From positions 191,995 through 255,994 of the forward strand of contig JADZDM010000002.1 of assembly GCA_020851035.1 (NCBI GenBank): 64,000 nucleotides of DNA, given 5' to 3'. This document shows positions 1 to 9,928 of the stretch, piece after piece (the first letter of the stretch is position 1; each line of letters opens with the position of its first letter). A program made the translations under genes and the position numbers. The notes under the pieces were generated by a model. That model saw nothing but the letters and a program-made list of their open reading frames with translations. It was not told the DNA's origin and did not search any database. Origin of the DNA: Gemmatimonadaceae bacterium. GTDB taxonomy: Bacteria > Gemmatimonadota > Gemmatimonadetes > Gemmatimonadales > Gemmatimonadaceae.

Positions 1-475
1 GGCGCATGCCCAGGAGCATGCTCGCGGTGTGCCCGCCCATCGAGTGACCGGCGACGGCGATTCGTGTCACGTCGATTCGACCAGCGAGCAGCGGCGTCGC
101 GGCCTGAATCGCATCCAGCTCGTCGATGATCCGGGACATGTCAGCAACGCGCGAGCGCCAGAAGAGTGGCGCGTCGGGCCCGTCGAGGCTGAGCGTCTTC
201 GAACTGAGGTGGGTTGGTTGGACGACGACGAAGCCGTGCGCAGCCCAGAAGTTTGCGAGTGGCGCGTAGCCGTGCAGCGACGAAAGGTGATTGGAGCGGC
301 CGTGGCCGTGCGACAGGAGAATGACTGGGAGGTCAGCCCCGTTCAGCGGTGCCGAGACGCGCAGCTGGAGATCGACAGCGCGTCCTGCCGCCGGCAGCAC
401 CACTGGGCTGAAAGACACTACTGGCGACGGTGCGCTCAACGGGATGCGCTCGGCGAAACCGATGATCGACTTCAT
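1..475 (-). CDS. alpha/beta hydrolase, chlorophyllase/dienelactone-hydrolase-like (3' end cut by window)
   Basis: Reading the minus strand from the ATG at 475 gives an open frame that runs off the left edge with no stop, so about 158 residues are visible and the C-terminal part is missing. A strand with VILLSHGHGRS forms the probable oxyanion-hole region, and the nucleophile elbow GHSMGG lies near residue 148, just before the edge. The fold class is therefore clear, but the catalytic Asp and His are outside the window. It follows the SDR gene by 52 bases on the same strand and is probably in the same TetR-controlled transcript. The substrate cannot be told; predicted dienelactone hydrolases and chlorophyllase-type esterases are the nearest families. 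No convincing ribosome site precedes the ATG. Confidence 0.8.
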   Translation of the reverse strand, partial: MKSIIGFAERIPLSAPSPVVSFSPVVLPAAGRAVDLQLRVSAPLNGADLPVILLSHGHGRSNHLSSLHGYAPLANFWAAHGFVVVQPTHLSSKTLSLDGPDAPLFWRSRVADMSRIIDELDAIQAATPLLAGRIDVTRIAVAGHSMGGHTASMLLGMR

Positions 476-527
476 CGCAGGGTATCCGGCGTGTATTGCG
501 CGAGCGGAGCAGGCGCAGTCGTCGTGC

Positions 528-1277
528 TCACCACGGCACCGGCCCGTTCTCGTCGGAGAAGGTACCCGTTGGGCCATCGGCGCCGATGAGCGCGAGCCGC
601 ACCGGTTCGCGTGCACCTTCCTGGACGCTGCGGGTGCCGCGAAAGTTATTCAACGCGGTTGCGGTGAAGCCCGGGCAGGCTGCATTCACCTTGATGCCGC
701 TGGGTTGCAGCGCCAGCGCGAAGGCGAGGGTGACCGCATGGGACGCCGATTTCGACACCGAGTAATTGCCGAACATCGCGCGGTGCGGGTTTGCCGGATC
801 GGAATTCAACGTGAGGGATCCACCCGAGCTTGCAATGTTCACGATGCGGGCTGCCGGCGACTCGCGCAGCAGTGGCAGCATCGCTTGTGTGACCGCGATG
901 ATGCCGAAGACGTTTGTCTCGAAGACCGCCCGGACATCGTCGAGGCGCGCAAGTGTCAGCAGCCCGGACTGGGCCGTCGCCGGGAACTCGGCGTCGTCCC
1001 TGGGGACATGGGAGATCCCGGCGTTGTTCACGAGGACGTCGAGCCGGCCGAACTCACTCCGGATGCGCGTGGCCGCCGCATCGACGGACGGCTCGTCGGT
1101 CACGTCCAGCTGGATCGCATGTGCCCGGGGGCCAATGCCTTCCGCCGCGACCTCCCCGTCCACCAGACGTCGCGAGCCGACCAGCACGGTGAGCCCGTGC
1201 GACGCGAGCTCCCTGGCGATCTGCTGGCCGATTCCCTTGTTTGCACCTGTTATCAGGGCGACCCGCGTGTCGGGCAT
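528..1277 (-). CDS. SDR-family NAD(P)-dependent oxidoreductase
   Basis: This is a 249-residue classical short-chain dehydrogenase. The cofactor motif GANKGIG lies at about residues 11-17, NNAG follows at about 90, and the catalytic Y-x3-K sits in NYSVSKSASHA with its Ser about 15 residues upstream. The protein is cytosolic, with no signal peptide. The start at 1277 was chosen because GGAG lies about 8 bases upstream and the cofactor motif begins directly after it; the longer frame upstream is non-homologous and crosses the operators. It is transcribed divergently from the TetR gene, with two identical palindromes between them, so repression by that regulator is likely. The substrate is unknown: a carbonyl compound or xenobiotic alcohol would fit a TetR-regulated SDR, but that is inference. 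Confidence 0.9.
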   Translation of the reverse strand: MPDTRVALITGANKGIGQQIARELASHGLTVLVGSRRLVDGEVAAEGIGPRAHAIQLDVTDEPSVDAAATRIRSEFGRLDVLVNNAGISHVPRDDAEFPATAQSGLLTLARLDDVRAVFETNVFGIIAVTQAMLPLLRESPAARIVNIASSGGSLTLNSDPANPHRAMFGNYSVSKSASHAVTLAFALALQPSGIKVNAACPGFTATALNNFRGTRSVQEGAREPVRLALIGADGPTGTFSDENGPVPW

Positions 1278-1341
1278 ATATTTCTCCGGAGTTATGGGGT
1301 CAACCGGCCCGGTGAGACCGGACCCGCGGCCCCAATAAAGA

Positions 1342-1354
1342 GGAACAGTGTTCC
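1342..1354. promoter_or_regulatory. TetR-type operator, copy 1
   Basis: This is a perfect 13-base palindrome, GGAACA-G-TGTTCC, in the 125-base gap between the divergent SDR and TetR genes. An identical core recurs with its centre 23 bases to the right. It is probably the binding site of the neighbouring regulator. Confidence 0.7.
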
Positions 1355-1363
1355 ATCTATATA

Positions 1364-1378
1364 CGGAACAGTGTTCCG
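1364..1378. promoter_or_regulatory. TetR-type operator, copy 2
   Basis: This is the second copy of the same palindrome, here extended to 15 bases (C-GGAACA-G-TGTTCC-G). It ends 24 bases before the GTG start of the TetR gene. An AT-rich TATATA stretch between the two copies could be a -10 element, so bound repressor would cover the shared promoter region. Confidence 0.7.
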
Positions 1379-1402
1379 TTTGGCAAGGCGGAGGAGTCAC
1401 GG

Positions 1403-2023
1403 GTGGCCAGGAAAGGAGCGCGGAGCGCGGCCACACGCGCCACAGACGTTTCGGTGCCACGCACCGTGCGCGTTGACGCACAGCGCAACATCGACACGTT
1501 GCTCAAGGCCGCAGCGTCTGTTTTTGCGAAGGCCGGCGTCGATGCGCCGGTACGGGACATCGCCGACGCAGCGGGCGTCGGCATCGCCACGATGTACCGG
1601 CATTTCCCGCAGCGCACGGACTTGATCGTCGCGGTCTTTCGACGCGAGGTCGACGCGTGCGCCGCCGCCGCAAGTACGCTGGCGGCGACCCATACGCCCG
1701 GAGATGCGCTCACGCGGTGGATCTTTCGCTACATGGACTTCATCGCTGCGAAACGCGGACTGGCTGCGGCGCTGCACTCGGGGGAGGCCGCGTTCGATTC
1801 GCTGCCGGCCTACTTCAAGGCGCACCTCGAGCCTGCGCTGCGGTCCCTACTCGACTCGGCGGTCGCTGCGGGAGCGGTGCGGGACGGGGTCGACGCGTTC
1901 GACTTGTTGCAGGCGGTCGCCAGCTTGTGCACGCCGTCTCGCGACGGCTCGACTGACCACGCCCGGCGCATGGTCGGACTGCTGGTCGATGGCTTGCGGT
2001 ACGGTGCGGGCCAAGTGGGCTGA
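1403..2023 (+). CDS. TetR/AcrR family transcriptional regulator
   Basis: This is a 206-residue TetR-family repressor. The N-terminal helix-turn-helix spans about residues 28-75, with the typical pattern DIADAAGVGIATMYRHFPQR followed by DLIVAVFRREV. The remaining all-helical part is the ligand-binding and dimerisation domain and is not diagnostic for a ligand. The GTG start is preceded by GGAGGAG at a spacing of about 7. It lies head to head with the SDR gene, and two palindromic operators occupy the gap, so autoregulation and control of the SDR-hydrolase pair are likely. About 18 residues precede the DNA-binding domain and are rich in Arg and Ala, which is a little longer than usual. Confidence 0.92.
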   Translation: MARKGARSAATRATDVSVPRTVRVDAQRNIDTLLKAAASVFAKAGVDAPVRDIADAAGVGIATMYRHFPQRTDLIVAVFRREVDACAAAASTLAATHTPGDALTRWIFRYMDFIAAKRGLAAALHSGEAAFDSLPAYFKAHLEPALRSLLDSAVAAGAVRDGVDAFDLLQAVASLCTPSRDGSTDHARRMVGLLVDGLRYGAGQVG

Positions 2024-2175
2024 GCTCGAGCCAGACTGGGGGACTTGGCGTCTGCGCGTGCATGTGTCGCACCGCCTCCCCAGCTGTCGCATGCTCGAGC
2101 GTGAGTTCCCGAACCGCTGCCACGACCGCCATCAACCCAGTATCCACTCCGCGACGAGCGAGCGCTGGAAACGAC

Positions 2176-2210
2176 GCCGACCCACTGAATTCAGGATTCA
2201 GCGGGTCGGC
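2176..2210. terminator. strong hairpin between TetR gene and tRNA-Pro
   Basis: A 15-base stem with one G-U/A-C variation (GCCGACCC-CTGAAT against its complement) closes on a 5-base loop, TCAGG. It lies about 27 bases past the tRNA 3' end and about 150 bases past the TetR stop. It therefore probably ends transcription from both sides, although no long T run follows on either strand. Confidence 0.65.
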
Positions 2211-2237
2211 AAGTCGTCGAGAAGCAACACGTTTCCA

Positions 2238-2311
2238 TCGGGACGGCGGGATTCGAACCCGCGACCCCCTGAACCCCATTCAGGTGCGCTACCGGGCTGC
2301 GCTACGTCCCG
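2238..2311 (-). tRNA. tRNA-Pro (GGG anticodon)
   Basis: A cloverleaf is readable on the minus strand. The acceptor pairs CGGGACG with CGTCCCG and has a C1-G72 closing pair. The D-arm reads GCGCAGCCCGGTAGCGC, and the anticodon arm has stem CCTGA/TCAGG and loop ATGGGGT, giving anticodon GGG. The T-arm contains GGTTCGAATCC. The discriminator base is A and the CCA tail is not encoded. A C1-G72 pair with A73 is typical of bacterial proline tRNAs. No direct repeat of its 3' end is seen nearby, so it is not marked as an attachment site. Confidence 0.96.
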
Positions 2312-2412
2312 TCGCCAGCCCGGACCACCCACGCCCGGCCAGCTGACAGTCATGCAACCTAACCCACCCACACCCGCCCTTCAATCACCTCCGGCAACCC
2401 CGCGATCACCGC

Positions 2413-2721
2413 TCACGGACGCCGGCTCAGCACCGCCCCCGTGTTCGCGTCCACCACCACCATCGTCCGCGGCTTCCCCGCCGCCGTCACGAACGCCGTG
2501 TAGGCCAGCTTCCCGGCCACCATCCCGAGCCCGATCGTCTGCAGCCGGCTCCCCGGCACCGCCCGCGTCGCCGTCATGGCCGCGGCTTCCTTGCTGATCT
2601 TCGCCTGCGTCAGCGTGGACGGGGGCGTCGCCGTCGCGGGCCGCTGGCCGCGCGCCTCCGGCACCGCCAGCAACAACGCGCCCGCCAGCACCACCACACG
2701 GCACACCGTCCGAAGCGCCAT
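2413..2721 (-). CDS. secreted PepSY-domain protein
   Basis: This is a 102-residue exported protein. An N-terminal signal peptide (VCRVVVLAGALLLAVPEARG) is followed by a single PepSY-type domain. Its core reads GKLAYTAFVTAAGKPRTMVVVDANTG and it ends in VLSRRP. PepSY domains are small modules often found as inhibitory propeptides or periplasmic sensors. The start at 2721 was chosen for the adjacent GGGAGGGAGAG ribosome site and because the signal peptide begins there. The next gene upstream on the same strand is a clear paralogue. No enzyme partner sits beside the pair, so the target is unknown. Confidence 0.85.
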   Translation of the reverse strand: MALRTVCRVVVLAGALLLAVPEARGQRPATATPPSTLTQAKISKEAAAMTATRAVPGSRLQTIGLGMVAGKLAYTAFVTAAGKPRTMVVVDANTGAVLSRRP

Positions 2722-2884
2722 CTCTCCCTCCCGAAGGGCGGAAACCACCGCGAGTGCACAGCAACCGCGACAGGATCACCAGACACGGCCGGGAACGCAA
2801 CGCCCGACCACCGGCCCGATCGCACCGCGTGCCAGCACACGGGATCCCAACCGGCGCGCCCCCGGACGGCGCACGCCGTGCGCG

Positions 2885-3205
2885 CTACGGCCGCTTGCTG
2901 ATCATCGCGCCGGTCATCGCATCGATCACGACTTCCGTCTTGTTCGTCTTCCCGGGCTCCGTGATCAGCGCCGTGTACACCAGCTTCCCGCCCACGCCGC
3001 GCCGCAACTCGATGGAGCTCATGCGCCCGCCGGGCACCTTGCTCAACGCCGTCATCCGCGCCGCATCCCGCGACACGCGCGCCTCCTGCGCCATGTTCTG
3101 CAACGGCGTGGCACGCGCCTGCGCAGCGGCGCCGCTCCCGTACACGGCAAAGGCAACTGCAGCAGCAGCGAGGCGCAACGTCGCACTCGGTCGGCGGCCC
3201 TTCAT
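2885..3205 (-). CDS. secreted PepSY-domain protein (paralogue)
   Basis: This 106-residue exported protein resembles the gene 160 bases downstream. A signal peptide (LRLAAAAVAFAVYGSGAAA) precedes a conserved region AARMTALSKVPGGRMSSIEL. The PepSY core VVIDAMTGAMISKRP aligns with VVVDANTGAVLSRRP of the paralogue. GGGAG lies 6 bases before the ATG at 3205. The 163-base gap to the second copy leaves room for separate promoters. The two genes look like a tandem duplication. Their periplasmic role is unknown; nearby metal-ATPase and sulfur genes on the same strand may be coincidental. Confidence 0.85.
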   Translation of the reverse strand: MKGRRPSATLRLAAAAVAFAVYGSGAAAQARATPLQNMAQEARVSRDAARMTALSKVPGGRMSSIELRRGVGGKLVYTALITEPGKTNKTEVVIDAMTGAMISKRP

Positions 3206-3415
3206 GATGAACTCCCTGACGACTGGTGTTGGATGAGACAGCACCAATGAAAGTGGCGATTTCCGCCGCCCACGCAAGCCGGAAACATCTGTCACGTGCA
3301 GCACGATGGGCACCCGCGCCGCCGATCCTGCCGCAGTCCGGCAATCGCGCCTGACGTCACCGAGCCGTCACCACGCCGTCAGTGCACCGGCTGCCCATCG
3401 GCCCGCCCACGGCGC

Positions 3416-5290
3416 TCAGCTGCTGCTCCGAGCCGCCCGCAACGCGTTCAGGATCACCGCCACGTCGATGACCTCCTGCCCCAGCGCCCCCATCGTCGGC
3501 GTGAAGTAGCCCAGCGCCGCGAACACCATCCCGATCGCACTGAGGCCCAGCCCCACCCCGATGCTCTGCTTCGCGATCCGCATCGTGGACTGGCTGGCGC
3601 TGATGGCATCGGCCACGCGCGTGATCTCGTCCACCAGCAGCACGACATCGGCCGACTCCGCCGTGATGCCGCCGCCATGCCCCGCCAGCGCGATGCCGAC
3701 CTCGGCCGTGGCGAGCGCCGGCGCATCGTTCGTCCCGTCACCGATCATCACCACCTTCTCGCCCTTCGCCTGGAACTCCTGCACGATGCTGACCTTGTGC
3801 TCGGGCAACAGGTCGCCCCGCGCGTCGGTGATCCCCAGCTCGGTCGCCACCACCGCCACGTTGGCCGTGTGGTCGCCGCTCAGCATCACGGTGCGGGTGA
3901 TGCCCAGCGTGCCGAGCGTCCGGAAGAACGCGGGCAGTCCATCGCGCAGCGAGTCCGCGAAGGAGATCGTCCCCGCCGGCCGGCCATCCACCGAGACGTA
4001 CGCCCGCAGCCCGTCGCCCTGCGCGTCCAGCATCGCCAGGCCGGCACCCGACTCGGCGGGCAGCGTCTCGCGCAGCCACGCCAGCGACCCGACCTGCACG
4101 CGGGCCCCATCCACCACCCCGCTGATCCCGCGACCCGCCACCTCCGTCACGTCCGTCGCCAGCGGCAACACCCCCAGCACGTCCTCGGCATGCTTCACCA
4201 GCGGCCGCGCGAGCTGGTGCCCGCTGCCGTAGTCCACCGCCGCCGCCAGCCGCAGCACCGTCGGCTCGTCGAAGCCCGCCAGCGCCTGCACCCGCTCCAC
4301 CGCCGGCTGGCCGCGCGTGAGCGTGCCGGTCTTGTCGAACACCGCGGTGTTCACCGACGCCAGCGCCTCCAGCGCCCCGCCGGTGCGGATGATCACCTGG
4401 CGGCGCGCGCAGCGGTTGATGCCGCCGATGATAGCGATCGGCGTCGCCAGGATGAGCGGACAGGGCGTGGCCACCATCAGCACCGACAGCACCCGGTTGG
4501 TGTCGCGGGTGATGAACCAGGTGATCACACACACGGCCAGCGTGAACGGCGTGAACCAGACCGCGGCCTTGTCGGCCAGTCGCTGCAGTGGTGCCTTGCT
4601 GCCCTGCGCATTGCGCACCAGCTCAACGATGCGCAGGTACTGGCTCTCGCCGGCGCTCGCCGTGGCGCGCACCGTGAGCGGGCCGTCGACGTTGGCACTG
4701 CCCGACACCACCTGCGACCCGACGGCCACCGGCACCGCCAGCGGCTCGCCGGTGATGGCGCTGGCATCCACGTGGCTGCGTCCTTCCGTCACCACGCCGT
4801 CGCAGGGCACCAGTTCACCCGGCCGCACCAGCAGCATGTCGCCGACCTGCACCGTCTCGGCGGCCACGTCGCGCAGCGTGCCATCCGCGGCCCTGATGTG
4901 CGCCTGCCGCGGCGCCGCCTTCTCCAGCGCAGCCACGGCGGCACCGGCGCGTCCCTCGGCGTACCGCTCGAGCGCCGCGCCGCCGGTGAGCATGATCACC
5001 ACCACCAGCCCGGCGAACGGCTGGTACAACACGGCGGCGGAGACGATCGCGAGGATCGCGACCACGTCGGCGGCGAACTCGCCGCGCAGCATGTCGCGGA
5101 CGGTGTTCCAGACGGGGATCGCCGCCGTCAGCACCAGCCCGGCGAACCAGATCCGGTTGGCCAGCATGGCATCGTACGACTCGATGTGCCGGGCCCACAC
5201 CACCGCACCGGCCACCAGGAAGAGCAGTGCCGCGACCGGGATGCGCAGGGCGGCGGACCACGGTTCGCGCACGGTCGCGGGCTGGGTCAA
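3416..5290 (-). CDS. P1B-type heavy-metal ATPase without metal-binding domain
   Basis: This is a 624-residue inner-membrane metal-transporting ATPase. Visible motifs are the actuator loop SAITGEP (177-183), the intramembrane metal site TPCP (275-278), the phosphorylation site DKTGTLT (D319), and the hinge GDGTNDAPAL near 518. There is no N-terminal HMA or His-rich domain; the chain begins almost at once with the first membrane helices. The usual HP dipeptide of the nucleotide domain appears as HQ (358-359, in GSGHQLARP). TPC rather than CPC is known for the poorly characterised P1B-5-like group. The start is uncertain: a TTG at 5290 overlaps the stop of the upstream gene and has AGGTG before it, while a GTG lies at 5272. 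The transported metal is not known. Confidence 0.88.
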   Translation of the reverse strand: MTQPATVREPWSAALRIPVAALLFLVAGAVVWARHIESYDAMLANRIWFAGLVLTAAIPVWNTVRDMLRGEFAADVVAILAIVSAAVLYQPFAGLVVVIMLTGGAALERYAEGRAGAAVAALEKAAPRQAHIRAADGTLRDVAAETVQVGDMLLVRPGELVPCDGVVTEGRSHVDASAITGEPLAVPVAVGSQVVSGSANVDGPLTVRATASAGESQYLRIVELVRNAQGSKAPLQRLADKAAVWFTPFTLAVCVITWFITRDTNRVLSVLMVATPCPLILATPIAIIGGINRCARRQVIIRTGGALEALASVNTAVFDKTGTLTRGQPAVERVQALAGFDEPTVLRLAAAVDYGSGHQLARPLVKHAEDVLGVLPLATDVTEVAGRGISGVVDGARVQVGSLAWLRETLPAESGAGLAMLDAQGDGLRAYVSVDGRPAGTISFADSLRDGLPAFFRTLGTLGITRTVMLSGDHTANVAVVATELGITDARGDLLPEHKVSIVQEFQAKGEKVVMIGDGTNDAPALATAEVGIALAGHGGGITAESADVVLLVDEITRVADAISASQSTMRIAKQSIGVGLGLSAIGMVFAALGYFTPTMGALGQEVIDVAVILNALRAARSSS

Positions 5291-6747
5291 CGCAGCACCT
5301 GCGCCCCGCGATCGGTGATGCTGGCCGATGGCGCCGGCCCGGACTCGACCTCGAAGCCGCCGTTGCGCCACGCCTCGATGCCGCCGGCCAGGTTCTCCAC
5401 CTGTGCGGCCCCCGCCATCAGCAGCAGGCTGGCCGCGATGGCGGACCGGCCACCGCTGGCGCACTGCGTCACGATCGTGCCATCGGCCGGCAGTTCGCGG
5501 AGACGCTCCGGCAGCTCGCCGAGCGGGATGTTGACCGCGCCCGGAATGTGCCCGCCACGGAACTCGCTGTCGCTGCGCACATCCAGCACCAGCACGTCGC
5601 TGCGTCCGAGCGCACCCGCCAGTGACGCCGCAGAACGCTGCGGCACCTGCGCCGTGGCGGTCGATGGCATGGTGTCCTCCGACACCACGGTGACCCCGGC
5701 GACGTTGTCGTAGCCGATCATCATCAGCTCGCGCAGCAATCGCTCGCCCTGGGCCTGGTCCTGCACCAGCAGCCACGCGGCGCTGCCGTAGTCGAGGAGG
5801 GAGCCGAACCAGTTGGAGAACGACTTGGTCGCGGGGATGTTCAGTGTGCGCCGCACATGCCCGCGCGCGTAGTCGTGGGCGGGCCGCGTGTCGATCATCA
5901 GGCCGAGCCGGTCGAGCCACTCCTGCGCCTCGAACGCACTGCGCAGCGGCAGGGCAGGCACGGCGCCGAGCACCGGCGGGCCGTCACGATTGATCTGCTT
6001 CATCACGCCGAAGTACGCCGGTGCATCGGGCTGGTCGCGCAGCACCTCGGCCACGAACTCGTCCTCGGACTGCGGCTGGAGGGCCCAGTTCACCAGCCGC
6101 TCGTAGCCCAGGCTGGACTGCGGCACGGCGCCCAGTGCGCGGCCGCAGGCGCTGCCGGCACCGTGGCCGGGCCAGAGCTGCAGGTAATCCGGCAACGCCG
6201 CCACTCGCTGCAGGCTGCGGTACAACGCGCGTGCGCCGGCTTCCATCGTGCCCACCTGCTTCGCGGCGCGCTCCAGCAGGTCGGGCCGACCCACGTCGCC
6301 CACGAAGAGGAAGTCCCCGGTGAGCATTCCCATCGGACGGTTGCTGTTGGCGCCGTCGGTGACGAGGAAGACGAGGTGTTCCGGCGTGTGACCGGGGGTG
6401 TGCATCGCGGTGAGGCGGATGTTGCCGATGCCGATCACGTCCCCATCCATCAGTTCCACGGCGCGATCGCTCGCGACGAACCGGTAGCGCCACTCGTCGC
6501 CGCCCTCGCCGCTGAGGAAGAGCTGCGCGCTGGTGCGTGCCGCGAGTTCGCGCGCACCGCTGCAGAAGTCGGCGTGGATGTGCGTCTCCGTGATGGCCGA
6601 GATGCGGAAGCCCTCGGCCTCGGCGAGCGCGATGTAGCGGTCCACGTCGCGGAGCGGATCCACGACCACGGCCTCACCGGTGGCCTGGCAGCCGATGAAG
6701 TAGCTCGCCTGCGCGAGCGACGGCTCGTAGAGATGCCTGAAGAACAT
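5287..6747 (-). CDS. persulfide dioxygenase-like metallo-beta-lactamase fused to two rhodanese domains
   Basis: This is a 486-residue cytosolic fusion. Residues 1-260 form an ETHE1-like metallo-beta-lactamase domain with metal ligands THIHAD (H56, H58, D60), HTPGH near 116-120, TGDFLFVGD around D145 and GHG at 194-196. The family oxidises glutathione persulfide to sulfite. A first rhodanese domain (about 270-355) has no catalytic Cys and is probably structural. The second (about 375-468) carries CASGGRS with the active Cys at 429. The subfamily trait ADF, where ADH is usual, is present. The stop overlaps the TTG start of the metal ATPase, so the two are probably coupled. Expected role: detoxifying sulfane sulfur, perhaps linked to metal stress. 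Confidence 0.88.
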   Translation of the reverse strand: MFFRHLYEPSLAQASYFIGCQATGEAVVVDPLRDVDRYIALAEAEGFRISAITETHIHADFCSGARELAARTSAQLFLSGEGGDEWRYRFVASDRAVELMDGDVIGIGNIRLTAMHTPGHTPEHLVFLVTDGANSNRPMGMLTGDFLFVGDVGRPDLLERAAKQVGTMEAGARALYRSLQRVAALPDYLQLWPGHGAGSACGRALGAVPQSSLGYERLVNWALQPQSEDEFVAEVLRDQPDAPAYFGVMKQINRDGPPVLGAVPALPLRSAFEAQEWLDRLGLMIDTRPAHDYARGHVRRTLNIPATKSFSNWFGSLLDYGSAAWLLVQDQAQGERLLRELMMIGYDNVAGVTVVSEDTMPSTATAQVPQRSAASLAGALGRSDVLVLDVRSDSEFRGGHIPGAVNIPLGELPERLRELPADGTIVTQCASGGRSAIAASLLLMAGAAQVENLAGGIEAWRNGGFEVESGPAPSASITDRGAQVLR

Positions 6748-6853
6748 TGGGGATGGGCGTCGGTCGGGCTGCGCCGCGTCTGCTGCCGGGCGGCGGCGAT
6801 GGAGTCCCCGTGGCCGGCGGGGTGGCGCGGGGGGAATCTGGCCTGGGGGAAAC

Positions 6854-9820
<2,967 letters not shown>

Positions 9821-9928
9821 GGGGTGGGTTGAGGTACGCCCGGGGAATCTACCTCTGCGACACCTGACACACTACAGAGGTGGCCCCCGGCGGTTCCGTC
9901 ATCGCGGCGCGACTGCCGCGCCCCGAGG

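Noticed and set aside
2238-2311. tRNA-Pro as an integration site for a mobile element.
   Set aside because: No integrase, no repeat of the tRNA 3' end and no shift in gene style were found on either side.
3296-5713. Long plus-strand open frame over the metal ATPase.
   Set aside because: Low-complexity His/Arg/Gln composition with no motif; the minus strand has all P-type ATPase motifs.
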